From contig DIXM01000001.1 in assembly GCA_002436025.1 (NCBI GenBank), positions 124,001 through 188,000 on the forward strand: a stretch of 64,000 bases of DNA. The letters are read 5' to 3'. This document shows, piece after piece, positions 41,190 through 48,483 of the stretch. A program made the position numbers and the translations under genes. The notes below the pieces were generated by a model. That model made no database searches. It saw only the letters and a program-made list of their open reading frames with translations, and was not told the DNA's origin. The stretch's first letter is position 1; each line of letters begins with the position of its first letter. The stretch comes from a candidate division Hyd24-12 bacterium UBA6080 (GTDB lineage: Bacteria; Fermentibacterota; Fermentibacteria; Fermentibacterales; JCC-6).

Positions 41190-42398
41190 TTGAATCGGGA
41201 CATGTACTTCGCCGCCAGAACCCGTGGAATGAAAAGGTCCGTGATAAGGGAACTCCTGAAACTCACCAGTAAACCGGAGGTCATAAGTTTCGCGGGGGGA
41301 CTCCCCGCCCCCAGAACATTCCCGGTCGAGGCTGTGAGGACGGCGGTACAGTACGTCCTTGATACAAACGCCGATCTTGCCCTTCAGTACGGCTCGACCG
41401 AGGGCGACAACTGTCTGAGGCAGGAACTGTCCAAGGTGATGAAGGCCGACGGCATCGACGCCAACCCCGAACACATCCTCGTCACCACCGCCAGCCAGCA
41501 GGGCCTCGACCTCATAGCAAAGATATTCATGGATCCCGGCGACACCTGCGTGTGCGGCCTGCCCACCTATCTCGGCGGGCTTCAGGCCATCCGTAGCTAC
41601 GAGGGCATTCCCGTGGGCACAGCCCTCGACGATCACGGGATGATCCCCGAGGAACTCGAGAAAACCCTGAACTTGCTGGAAGCACAGAACCGCAGGCCCA
41701 GGTTCCTCTACATCATACCCGACTTCCAGAACCCGGCGGGGGTCACAATACCCGCAGAACGGCGTAGAAAGATCGTGCAGATCGCCAGGGAGCGTGACTA
41801 CCTGATCGTGGAAGACACACCTTACCGTCAGATCCGTTTCCAGGGCGAACACCAGCCCACCTTCCAGAGCCTGGCCCCCGAACGGGTGATCTCGCTTTAC
41901 ACCTTCAGCAAGATCATGCTGCCCGGGTTCAGGATAGGCTGGGCATACGGCCCCGAATGGATCGTAGACAAGATGGTCATGGCCAAGCAGTCCGCGGACC
42001 TCTGCACGACCCCCTTCTGTCAGGCCATTGCCGCAAAGATGCTGAAAGACGGTGTTCTCGAGAGGGGTCTCGCCGAGACCATCAAGCTCTACCGTCACCG
42101 CTGCGAATTGATGCTTGAGCAGCTCGACAAGAACCTTTCCGGGCTTCCCGGTGTTCACTGGACAAGGCCCGAGGGTGGTCTCTTCCTCTGGCTCACCCTT
42201 CCCAAGGGCAACAACACCACCGAGCTCTTCGAAAAGGCCATCGAAAAGAACGTGGCGTACGTACCTGGCAGCGCCTTCTACCCCGAAGGCGATGACCATA
42301 CCGGGATGAGGCTCAATTTCAGCTATTCCGACGACGAGAAGACAATTGAGGGCGTGAAGCGCCTCAGTGCCCTGATAAGGGAGACCATAGGGAGCTAG
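41190..42398 (+). CDS. PLP-dependent class I/II aminotransferase (LysN / 2-aminoadipate type)
   Basis: The 402-residue protein is a fold-type I aminotransferase of the branch that includes LysN, kynurenine/2-aminoadipate and aromatic aminotransferases. Visible motifs are VISFAGGLPAPRTFP, LQYGSTEGDNCLRQEL, TTASQQGLDLIAKIF, IIPDFQNPAGVTIP, VEDTPYRQIRF and the PLP lysine Lys241 in FSKIMLPGFRIGW. The closing RLNFSY supplies the carboxylate-binding Arg. TTG at 41190 is chosen because AAAGGGG lies seven bases upstream; an ATG four codons later lacks a site. Substrate is uncertain. Confidence 0.88.
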   Translation: MNRDMYFAARTRGMKRSVIRELLKLTSKPEVISFAGGLPAPRTFPVEAVRTAVQYVLDTNADLALQYGSTEGDNCLRQELSKVMKADGIDANPEHILVTTASQQGLDLIAKIFMDPGDTCVCGLPTYLGGLQAIRSYEGIPVGTALDDHGMIPEELEKTLNLLEAQNRRPRFLYIIPDFQNPAGVTIPAERRRKIVQIARERDYLIVEDTPYRQIRFQGEHQPTFQSLAPERVISLYTFSKIMLPGFRIGWAYGPEWIVDKMVMAKQSADLCTTPFCQAIAAKMLKDGVLERGLAETIKLYRHRCELMLEQLDKNLSGLPGVHWTRPEGGLFLWLTLPKGNNTTELFEKAIEKNVAYVPGSAFYPEGDDHTGMRLNFSYSDDEKTIEGVKRLSALIRETIGS

Positions 42399-42418
42399 GT
42401 TCCCGGGAAAGGATACAG

Positions 42419-43381
42419 TTGAACACCTCGACGATCTACATGGGAATGAAGCTGCGCAACCCGCTGATAGTGGGAAGCAGCGGTCTCACCGCCACACCGG
42501 AGAAGGTGAAGGCATGCTCCGATGCCGGGGCAGGTGCGGTTGTTCTGAAGTCCATATTCGAGGAACAGATAGAGAAGGACCTCGGAACGATGTCGGGAAG
42601 CTCCTGGTATCCCGAAGCCGCCGACTATATAGGCAGGTACGGCATGGACAACGCCGTCTCACGCTACCTCGACCTTCTGAAGGATTCGGCGGCCATGGTG
42701 GACATCCCCGTGATACCCAGCATACACTGTTTCGGCTCGGGAAAATGGGTGGATTTTGCTGCCAGGCTGGAAGATGCAGGCGCTCCTGCCCTTGAGCTCA
42801 ACGCTTTCATCCTCCCGTCCGACCCCCGGAAAACTGGCCGTGAGAACGAGCAGGCCCTGCTCGACATCCTCACCCGGATCAAAAAGGTTGTCTCCATACC
42901 GATAGCCGTGAAGATCGGAAGCCAGTTCTCAAGCCTTCCCACGTTTGCACGGGAGCTCGATCACGCCGGCGCCGCCGCCCTCGTGATCTTCAACCGTTTC
43001 TACAGCCTCGACCTCGACATCGAGAAGCTCGAGGTTATCCCCGGCACCAACTTCAGCAGCCCCCAGGAGGCTCAGATCGTTACACGCTGGATATCCATCC
43101 TCCACCCCATTCTGGGATGCGACCTTGCGGCCACCACCGGGGTCCATGACGGCCAGGGGCTTGTCAAACAGATCCTGGCGGGAGCACGCGCCGTCCAGAT
43201 CTCGAGCACCCTCTACAAGAACGGCCTTGGAACCATCGGCGCCATCCTGGCCTTCCTGGTGGACTGGATGAAGAGGCACGGCCACACCTCCATTGACTCA
43301 TTCATGGGAAAAATGGCCTCAACGTCCAACCCGGCCGAATTCCTCCGTGTTCAGTTCATGAAGGTCTCTGTCGGGGAGTAA
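42419..43381 (+). CDS. Dihydroorotate dehydrogenase-like flavoprotein
   Basis: The 320-residue protein follows the class 1 DHODH/PreA barrel: YMGMKLRNPLIVGSSGLT at the N-terminus, AGAGAVVLKSIFEEQI, ALELNAF, IPIAVKIGSQFSSLP, and TTGVHDGQGLVKQILAGARAVQISSTLYKNG at the phosphate site. A proline-rich SIHCFGSG replaces the usual catalytic loop. It belongs to the DHODH-like group whose substrate is often not orotate, so pyrimidine synthesis is not assured. TTG follows AAAGGA by five bases. It is probably co-transcribed with the aminotransferase, 20 bases away. Confidence 0.82.
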   Translation: MNTSTIYMGMKLRNPLIVGSSGLTATPEKVKACSDAGAGAVVLKSIFEEQIEKDLGTMSGSSWYPEAADYIGRYGMDNAVSRYLDLLKDSAAMVDIPVIPSIHCFGSGKWVDFAARLEDAGAPALELNAFILPSDPRKTGRENEQALLDILTRIKKVVSIPIAVKIGSQFSSLPTFARELDHAGAAALVIFNRFYSLDLDIEKLEVIPGTNFSSPQEAQIVTRWISILHPILGCDLAATTGVHDGQGLVKQILAGARAVQISSTLYKNGLGTIGAILAFLVDWMKRHGHTSIDSFMGKMASTSNPAEFLRVQFMKVSVGE

Positions 43382-43395
43382 GACAGCATAGCAAA

Positions 43396-43494
43396 GGGAC
43401 ATCTTGGTTTTCCCGCAGGGAAAACAAGGTGTCCCCCAGTAAACATTGGGGGACACTTTGTTCATTCCTGTCGGGATGAACCAAAGTGTCCCCT
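43396..43494. repeat. REPIN-like pair of long palindromes (copy 1)
   Basis: Two palindromes lie in inverted order. The first (43396-43435) has arms GGGACATCTTGGTTTTCCC and GGGAAAACAAGGTGTCCC. The second (43449-43494) has arms GGGGACACTTTGTTCATTCC and GGGATGAACCAAAGTGTCCCC. The facing inner arms also pair (GTGTCCCCCA with TGGGGGACAC). Read as protein, the arms give spurious FIPxGMN-like peptides. The layout fits REP doublets mobilised by RAYT transposases, though no transposase is in this window. It may also terminate the preceding DHODH-like gene. Confidence 0.75.
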
Positions 43495-43502
43495 TCCTAC
43501 TA

Positions 43503-43760
43503 TTACCTTCCGCAGCCTCCGCAAGCACCCATGTTCATGCCGCTGCAGCTTGAGGTTTCAACAGCGACCTCTTTGCAGGCGCATTCGCCAGCATCGGCGC
43601 ACCCTTCGGCGCAGGTGCACTCACCACCATCACTGCACGCGCAGGCATCTTCGCACTCGCGTCCGCATTCGCAGGCACAGTTCGCGCTGTCAGGGTCATC
43701 GGTTGGAACCGCGAACAACAGGCCCGCGAGAAGCAGTGCGGCCAGGGCAAGCTTTTTCAC
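43503..43760 (-). CDS. Cysteine-rich exported small protein (metallothionein-like composition)
   Basis: The 85-residue protein starts at GTG 43760, five bases after AAAGGAG, with a signal peptide (VKKLALAALLLAGLLFA). The mature part has 14 cysteines in about 58 residues, arranged mostly as CxC and CxxxC (CACECGREC, ACACSDGGEC, ECAC) with many Glu, Asp and Gly, then CSGMNMGACGGCG at the end. The composition suggests metal or sulfide binding outside the cytoplasm, but there is no homologue I can name. It is flanked by two copies of the palindromic repeat. Confidence 0.65.
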   Translation of the reverse strand: MKKLALAALLLAGLLFAVPTDDPDSANCACECGRECEDACACSDGGECTCAEGCADAGECACKEVAVETSSCSGMNMGACGGCGR

Positions 43761-43800
43761 CGGAACTCCTTTCTTGTTACAAGAACTGTGTTGAACATAT

Positions 43801-43831
43801 AGTATACCAGTTTGGTAGGGATTGGTTCCAA
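43801..43831 (-). promoter_or_regulatory. Candidate promoter of the cysteine-rich gene
   Basis: TTGGAA (43831-43826) and TATACT (43806-43801) are separated by 19 bases on the minus strand. The -35 box abuts the edge of repeat copy 2. Confidence 0.4.
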
Positions 43832-43924
43832 GGCAGGGAACACCCTGTGTCCCCCAAAACTGAAGTGTCCCGAGGGGGTTACTTGCCCGGTTCATTCCTC
43901 TCGGGATGAACCGGAGTGTCACCT
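43832..43924. repeat. REPIN-like element (diverged copy 2)
   Basis: It contains GCAGGGAACACCCTGTGTCC (compare GCAGGGAAAACAAGGTGTCC in copy 1), a GTGTCCCCC arm, and GGTTCATTCC-TCTC-GGGATGAACC, the same core palindrome as copy 1, ending GGAGTGTCACC. Differences in the spacer show that it is an older or decayed copy. Confidence 0.65.
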
Positions 43925-44322
43925 TTCCCTTTGCCGTCGAAGAGGAGCCTGACGTCTTCCTTCATGAGGGTGACGAGGGTGAAGATGCCGAGTATGGTGC
44001 CGAAGGGCATGAAGATGCACTCGATGCCCGCCATGGCCAGGCAGAGCCCGTGTCCGGTCCTGCGCCTCAGGCTTTTACCGGCGTAGATGATGAAGGCTGC
44101 CAGGGTCCAGGCCGCTAGTATCAAAAGCCCCGGAATAATAATGAACATCCAGCCCATGAACTGAGGCGGGGCGTCCGCTCCACCTTCCGGGAAATGGCCT
44201 GTCACCATGGCAACGCCCATGGCCAGGTGGATCAGGAAAATGGACGCGCCGAGGATCATCAGGGCGCCCACCACGTAGTGGAACACACCCAGCAGGTCGA
44301 GAACCCTTTCATCGTGTGTCAC
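43879..44322 (-). CDS. Small three-helix membrane protein
   Basis: The 147-residue protein has three hydrophobic segments (about 11-41, 54-79 and 92-119; for example FHYVVGALMILGASIFLIH and FIIIPGLLILAAWTLAAFIIYAG). A basic loop and a charged tail follow. Its last residues (VHPERNEPGK) and stop codon are provided by the palindromic repeat, so the original C-terminus may have been replaced. The start is GTG, four bases after AAGGAGG, and it overlaps the ogt stop (GTGA). Function unknown. Confidence 0.65.
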   Translation of the reverse strand: MTHDERVLDLLGVFHYVVGALMILGASIFLIHLAMGVAMVTGHFPEGGADAPPQFMGWMFIIIPGLLILAAWTLAAFIIYAGKSLRRRTGHGLCLAMAGIECIFMPFGTILGIFTLVTLMKEDVRLLFDGKGKGDTPVHPERNEPGK

Positions 44323-44858
44323 AATGCCTCCTTAGATGGATCAAAGTCCCATACTTTCGTATTCTCTGCAATTCTGCCGTGGCTGTCAAAAACCACACCC
44401 TCCATTGCAAGCAGGGTCTTTTTCATTGCGGTGCCCCCCTGGAAGCCGCCAATGGAAAGGTCCGCCCTCACTGCCCTGTGGCACGGGACGATCAGGGGAA
44501 ACGGGTTCCGGGCAAGGGCGTTCCCAACCGCCCTGGCTCCGCTTCCGAGCGTGCGGGCTATCCTGCCGTACGTCGTGATACGACCCCTGGGCACGGTGCA
44601 TTCCAAAAGGAGAACGGACCTCTGGAATGAGCCGCAACTTTCCAAATCGGCAAGGTCCAGTGGAATGGTCACCTTTTCACCGTTCAGATAAGCGGTAATC
44701 CTGTACGCAAGGTCTTCTATCTCGGTGCAGGTGCCGTGTTCCTCCGGGCGTTCGGTTTCGTCCATGAAGACCCTCGTCACCCTGGGGCTGTCTTTCCCGG
44801 CGGTCCAGAGGATCGTTGCGCGGCCATTTCCTGGCAGGGTCAGCGTTCTGATGAACAC
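44319..44858 (-). CDS. ogt: Methylated-DNA-protein cysteine methyltransferase
   Basis: Ogt/AGT repairs O6-alkylguanine by transferring the alkyl group to its own cysteine. The 179-residue protein has a divergent N-terminal domain and a canonical C-terminal domain: RGRITTYGRIARTLGSGARAVGNALARNPFPLIVPCHRAV with acceptor Cys126, then GGFQGGTAMKKTLLAMEG. Start is GTG at the EamA stop codon. It is in a minus-strand group with EamA and CPBP genes that has no obvious shared pathway. Confidence 0.92.
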   Translation of the reverse strand: MFIRTLTLPGNGRATILWTAGKDSPRVTRVFMDETERPEEHGTCTEIEDLAYRITAYLNGEKVTIPLDLADLESCGSFQRSVLLLECTVPRGRITTYGRIARTLGSGARAVGNALARNPFPLIVPCHRAVRADLSIGGFQGGTAMKKTLLAMEGVVFDSHGRIAENTKVWDFDPSKEAL

Positions 44859-45718
44859 TACCTTCCGCCCCTCATGACCAGGTAGCTTCCCAGAGATGTA
44901 AGGGCGAGACCCGCCCAGAACGGAGGGGTGAGGACCTCCCCCAGAAAGACCATGGCCAGCAGTGAAGCGACGGCGGGCTTCAGCATGAAGACCATGGATG
45001 CAGCCACTGCACCGATGCGCCGTATGGCCCTCACGAAAGTGAGGTACGCAATGCCGCTCACGCCCAGGGTCAGGTACACCGTGGCCGCAGCGGCGCCGGG
45101 GCTCGCCACAAGCGGGGCCGGGGAGAGCGGCCTGCCCGACGCGGCAAGGAACACAAAGAGGACGATCAGACCGGCGGCGAAGGAGACCACATTGATGGTC
45201 ACGGGATCGGTCTTTCCCGACACCCTTTTGCCCAGCACTGTGTAAAGGGCGAATGCGGCTGCGGCAACCAGGGCGTAAACGGTTCCGGTGTCAATCGTCA
45301 GCGTGTGAAGCCCGCTCACGAGGACCAGGCCGGCAAGGCCCGAAAGAAGCCCCAGCACCTTCAGGAAGTTGGCTCTTTCGGTGCCGGACACGGCTGATAT
45401 GACGAACACAAGAACGGGATTGGCGCAGAAGACGGTGGCGGCCTTGGCCGCCGAGGTGAGCTTCACTGCTGTCTGAAGAAGCGACATTGCGAGCGCGATG
45501 TTCACGACACCCATCAGGAACAGCACCGCCACTGTTCCCCCCCCAAGAGCCCCAAGACTTGTGAACCCCCTGCGGCGTATGAGAATGACAAAAAGAACCA
45601 GGGCACCCCCAGCGAACCGCCAGAAGGTAAGCGTAAGGGGATCGATGAAGCAAAGCAGAGGTTTGCTGACGACTTCCATCGATGCAAAGAACCCCAGGGT
45701 AACGATAAAGTCAAACAA
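44858..45718 (-). CDS. EamA/DMT-family transporter
   Basis: The 286-residue protein has ten hydrophobic segments in two EamA repeats. The first repeat includes FWRFAGGALVLFVILI and AVKLTSAAKAATVFCANPVLVFVIS; the second includes VSGIAYLTFVRAIRRIGAVAASMVFMLKPAVASLLAMVFLGE. Family members export amino acids or other metabolites; the substrate is unknown. TTG 45718 follows AAGGAAG and lies 8 bases inside the CPBP gene. A longer frame with an ATG at 45760 would add 14 polar residues. Confidence 0.87.
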   Translation of the reverse strand: MFDFIVTLGFFASMEVVSKPLLCFIDPLTLTFWRFAGGALVLFVILIRRRGFTSLGALGGGTVAVLFLMGVVNIALAMSLLQTAVKLTSAAKAATVFCANPVLVFVISAVSGTERANFLKVLGLLSGLAGLVLVSGLHTLTIDTGTVYALVAAAAFALYTVLGKRVSGKTDPVTINVVSFAAGLIVLFVFLAASGRPLSPAPLVASPGAAAATVYLTLGVSGIAYLTFVRAIRRIGAVAASMVFMLKPAVASLLAMVFLGEVLTPPFWAGLALTSLGSYLVMRGGR

Positions 45719-46460
45719 GTCCGGGCTTCCTTCGCAGGGCGACCAGGCCTGCTGCAACAAGACCAGCGAGTATCACGGTTAAAAAGGGCGAAGCCTCTGG
45801 GCCGAAAGCACCCGGGTCGACCGCGGGCCTGCATAAAGCCGGAAAGCTGTAACCGCTGACCCCGAACCCCATGAACACCCCTATCCCGGCGTTCCACAGG
45901 AAATGCGCCAGAACCGAACCTGTCAACCCCCCTCCCATCGCCCGCAGAAGGCAGAGCCCTATTCCCGCCAGAAAGATGTTGACCATTCCGAGAGGGTCTG
46001 AGAATGGGTTGTCCAGGTGAACTACAGTGAACAGCACTGAGGAAAGGAGGGTTCCCACCCCGAACCGGCCGTTCAGGGAGAGTGAATCGGCAAGGAAGAG
46101 CCTGAAGACAAGCTCTTCATGCACGGCATAGAGAAGAAGCGCAAGAAGCGTCAGGACAACAGCCCCGGCTGCATCGGTCGAGGCAATGACCCCCGCCTGA
46201 AGAAGCAGGACCAGGGGAACAAGAAGGGCAGCCGCCGGAGTGATGATGCTCCAGTGGAGGCCACCGGTTTTCCACCTGTTCGCGGCCCGGGGAACCAGAA
46301 ACAACGTCAGCACAGCTGTCGGCAGAATGCTCAGGACACTGAAGAAAGAGCTTTCAAGGGATGAACCGTCCGGCAGGAGCATTCTGGACAAAAGCCACAA
46401 TCCTGCGCCCAGTACTGCAAAGAGCAATCGGGGGACGGGTTTTCGAACGGGGTGTTTCAT
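45711..46460 (-). CDS. CPBP-family intramembrane metalloprotease (CAAX-type)
   Basis: The 249-residue protein has about seven to eight membrane segments and the three CPBP motifs: HEELVFR (EExxxR), VLFTVVHLDNP and LAHFLWNAG. The zinc- or base-coordinating Glu, His and Asn are all present, so it should be active. Substrates of such bacterial proteases are mostly unknown. ATG 46460 opens with MKHPVRK; no ribosome-binding site precedes it because a GC-rich hairpin ends 8 bases upstream. The frame extends upstream only through a repeat. Confidence 0.85.
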   Translation of the reverse strand: MKHPVRKPVPRLLFAVLGAGLWLLSRMLLPDGSSLESSFFSVLSILPTAVLTLFLVPRAANRWKTGGLHWSIITPAAALLVPLVLLLQAGVIASTDAAGAVVLTLLALLLYAVHEELVFRLFLADSLSLNGRFGVGTLLSSVLFTVVHLDNPFSDPLGMVNIFLAGIGLCLLRAMGGGLTGSVLAHFLWNAGIGVFMGFGVSGYSFPALCRPAVDPGAFGPEASPFLTVILAGLVAAGLVALRRKPGLV

Positions 46461-46468
46461 GGTGTGAC

Positions 46469-46491
46469 GGGGGGCGGCAGCGCCGCCCCCC
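46469..46491 (-). terminator. GC-rich hairpin after pgk-tpi
   Basis: A perfect 10-bp stem (GGGGGGCGGC/GCCGCCCCCC) with a three-base loop lies between the end of the glycolytic operon and the CPBP gene. No T tract follows, so it may act as a pausing or mRNA-stability element rather than a full terminator. Confidence 0.5.
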
Positions 46492-46546
46492 TTGGCTCCA
46501 TTTCGATCAGGTGGCGGTGCCGCCCCCTTTGACTCCATTTTGTCAG
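46474..46546. repeat. Imperfect tandem repeat with GCCGCC palindromes
   Basis: Two ~36-base units (46474-46510 and 46511-46546) share GCCGCCCCC, a CTCCATTT core and a TCAG end. Unit 2 overlaps the pgk-tpi stop codon. Each contains a short GGCGG/CCGCC palindrome, so this may be a second REP-like family distinct from that at 43.4 kb. Confidence 0.55.
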
Positions 46547-48483
46547 AGGGATGCCAGGATGTCCAGGAAGCTCTCTGAATCCAGGCTGGCGCCCCCCACA
46601 AGGGCTCCGTTCACGTCGGGCTGCGACAGTATCCCGGGAGCGTTCCCCGGGGTCACGCTGCCGCCGTATATGATCCGGGTCTCGGTTGCGAAATCCTTCC
46701 CGAGGAGCTCTGCAAGACACTCTCGGATCAGTTCGTGGACCTCCTGCGCCTGTTCGGCGGTGGCGTTCCTGCCGGTCCCGATGGCCCACACGGGTTCGTA
46801 CGCAATGGCGAGGTTCCCGGGGTCAGCGCCCTGAATTCCCCTGAGGGCGGCTTCGACCTGGGTTTTCACAACATGCCTGGTGCTGCCGGCCTCCCTCTCA
46901 ACAAGGGTCTCGCCCACGCACAGTATCCCCTTCAATCCGGCGCTGATTCCAGCCTGAAGCTTCTTCGCAACCATTTCGTCGGTTTCCTTCAGTATGTGCC
47001 GGCGTTCGCTGTGACCCGCGAGGAACCACGAGCAGCCCACGGCCTTCAGCATCCCGGGGCTTATCTCGCCGGTGAAGGCCCCCTTCTCCTCCCAGTAGAG
47101 GTCCTGGCCGCCGAGGAACACACCGGCGTCTTCCGCTGAACCCGGAAGGCCGGCCAGGATGGTGAAGGGAGGGAAGAGAACCACATCGGCGCCGAAGTGC
47201 ATTGAGTTCGAGACAAGAAGGTCGTCGAGGTAATCCTGGCCCATCTGGACCGTTCCGTTCATCTTCCAGTTGGCCCCGACGAGGGGTCTCACGCCCTGAA
47301 CTGCGATGTGCTTGAGAGCGGGCAGATCATTGCCCTGAAGCAGCTCGAGGCTCGCCCCGCCCCCCGTGGAGGCATGGGTGACCTTCTCAAGGGCTCCGGC
47401 TTCGGTGACGGCCCTCAGGCTGTCGCCACCGCCCACTATGGTCACCGCACCCGCTGCCGTCGCGTCCGCGAGTATCAGCGCGGTTGCCCGCGTGGCGGAA
47501 TCGAATGGGGGAACCTCGAAGAGCCCCATGGGGCCGTTCCAGACAATCGTGCCGCTTTTCATAAGGATCTCGCGGAACAGCTCAACCGACCCGGGTCCGA
47601 TGTCGTACCCGGCCATATCGTCGGGAATGGCGTTCCAGGGAACGGTCACCGGGGCTTCCTGGGGAGAGCGGGCGCATACGTAGTCGACGGGAAGGACAAG
47701 GTTCACACCGGCCTTCTCAGCGCCTGCCATTATCTCACGGGCCGTTTCGATACGGTCCTCCTCCACCAGGCTTTTCCCGGTGGAAACCCCTTTGGCCCGG
47801 CTGAAAGTGAAGGCCATTGCGCCGCCTATGAGAAGGTTGTCGAGTCTGGGCAGGACATGCTGGATCATGGCCACCTTGTCGCTGACCTTGGCCCCGCCCA
47901 TGAGAACGGTGAAGGGCTTTTTCGGGTGGGTTATCATCCTGCCGAATGCCTCGAGTTCCTTCTCCACCAGCAGGCCCGCATACCCGCCGCCCATTGCTTC
48001 GGGAACGCCGGCGGTCGATGCGTGCTCCCTGTGGCAGGTGCCGAAGGCGTCGTTCACGTATATCTCTGCCAGGGATGCCAGGGAACGGGAGAACTCCCTG
48101 TCGTTCTCCTCCTCGCCGGGGTGGAAGCGAAGGTTTTCAATGAGGAGGACCTGACCGGGGCGAAGCCCCCTGGCCATGGCGGTGACCCTGGGTCCCGAGA
48201 CCCTGTCGATGAAGAACACTTCGTAGTCTTCCAGCAGCTCGGAAAGCCTCTCCGCCACTGGAGCCATGCTGTACTTCGCCTCCGGGGCGCCTTTGGGCCT
48301 GCCGAGATGGCTCGCCAGGACCACGGGGCTTCCCTGGTCAAGTATGTACCTGAGGGTGGGCAGCGAGGCGGTTATCCTTCCGTCGTCCATCACTTGGCCG
48401 TTCTCGACAGGAACGTTCAGATCGGCCCTCAGGAAAACGGTTCTTCCGCCCGTCCTGACCTCCCTGATCGAGGGATATCTCAC
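46543..48483 (-). CDS. pgk-tpiA: Phosphoglycerate kinase / triosephosphate isomerase fusion
   Basis: The 646-residue protein joins two glycolytic enzymes, as in Thermotoga. PGK covers about 1-394: RADLNVPVENG, ASHLGRPKG, IENLRFHPGEEEND, MGGAKVSDKV, NGPMGLFEVPPFD and GGGDSLRAV. TPI covers about 398-646: VGANWKMNG with the catalytic Lys, LAGHSERRH with His, AYEPVWAIGTGRNA with Glu, and IIYGGSVTPGNA. All catalytic residues are present in both halves. It starts at GTG, seven bases after GGAGG and overlapping the GAPDH stop (GTGA). Confidence 0.96.
   Translation of the reverse strand: MRYPSIREVRTGGRTVFLRADLNVPVENGQVMDDGRITASLPTLRYILDQGSPVVLASHLGRPKGAPEAKYSMAPVAERLSELLEDYEVFFIDRVSGPRVTAMARGLRPGQVLLIENLRFHPGEEENDREFSRSLASLAEIYVNDAFGTCHREHASTAGVPEAMGGGYAGLLVEKELEAFGRMITHPKKPFTVLMGGAKVSDKVAMIQHVLPRLDNLLIGGAMAFTFSRAKGVSTGKSLVEEDRIETAREIMAGAEKAGVNLVLPVDYVCARSPQEAPVTVPWNAIPDDMAGYDIGPGSVELFREILMKSGTIVWNGPMGLFEVPPFDSATRATALILADATAAGAVTIVGGGDSLRAVTEAGALEKVTHASTGGGASLELLQGNDLPALKHIAVQGVRPLVGANWKMNGTVQMGQDYLDDLLVSNSMHFGADVVLFPPFTILAGLPGSAEDAGVFLGGQDLYWEEKGAFTGEISPGMLKAVGCSWFLAGHSERRHILKETDEMVAKKLQAGISAGLKGILCVGETLVEREAGSTRHVVKTQVEAALRGIQGADPGNLAIAYEPVWAIGTGRNATAEQAQEVHELIRECLAELLGKDFATETRIIYGGSVTPGNAPGILSQPDVNGALVGGASLDSESFLDILASL

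Noticed and set aside
41130..42299. 389-codon minus-strand frame opposite the aminotransferase
   Set aside because: The plus-strand PLP enzyme has all motifs plus a consensus promoter. The antisense frame has none.
43319..43528. Short minus-strand frame covering the repeat doublet
   Set aside because: Its peptide (FIPTGMN and similar) is translated repeat sequence, and the same peptide recurs from copy 2. It is not a gene.
43396..43924. CRISPR array
   Set aside because: The repeats are palindromic, few and unequally spaced, with a gene between them. There are no regular spacers or cas genes.
46469..46491. Classic Rho-independent terminator
   Set aside because: The stem is strong but no T run follows on the minus strand, so I list it only as a possible terminator or pausing element.
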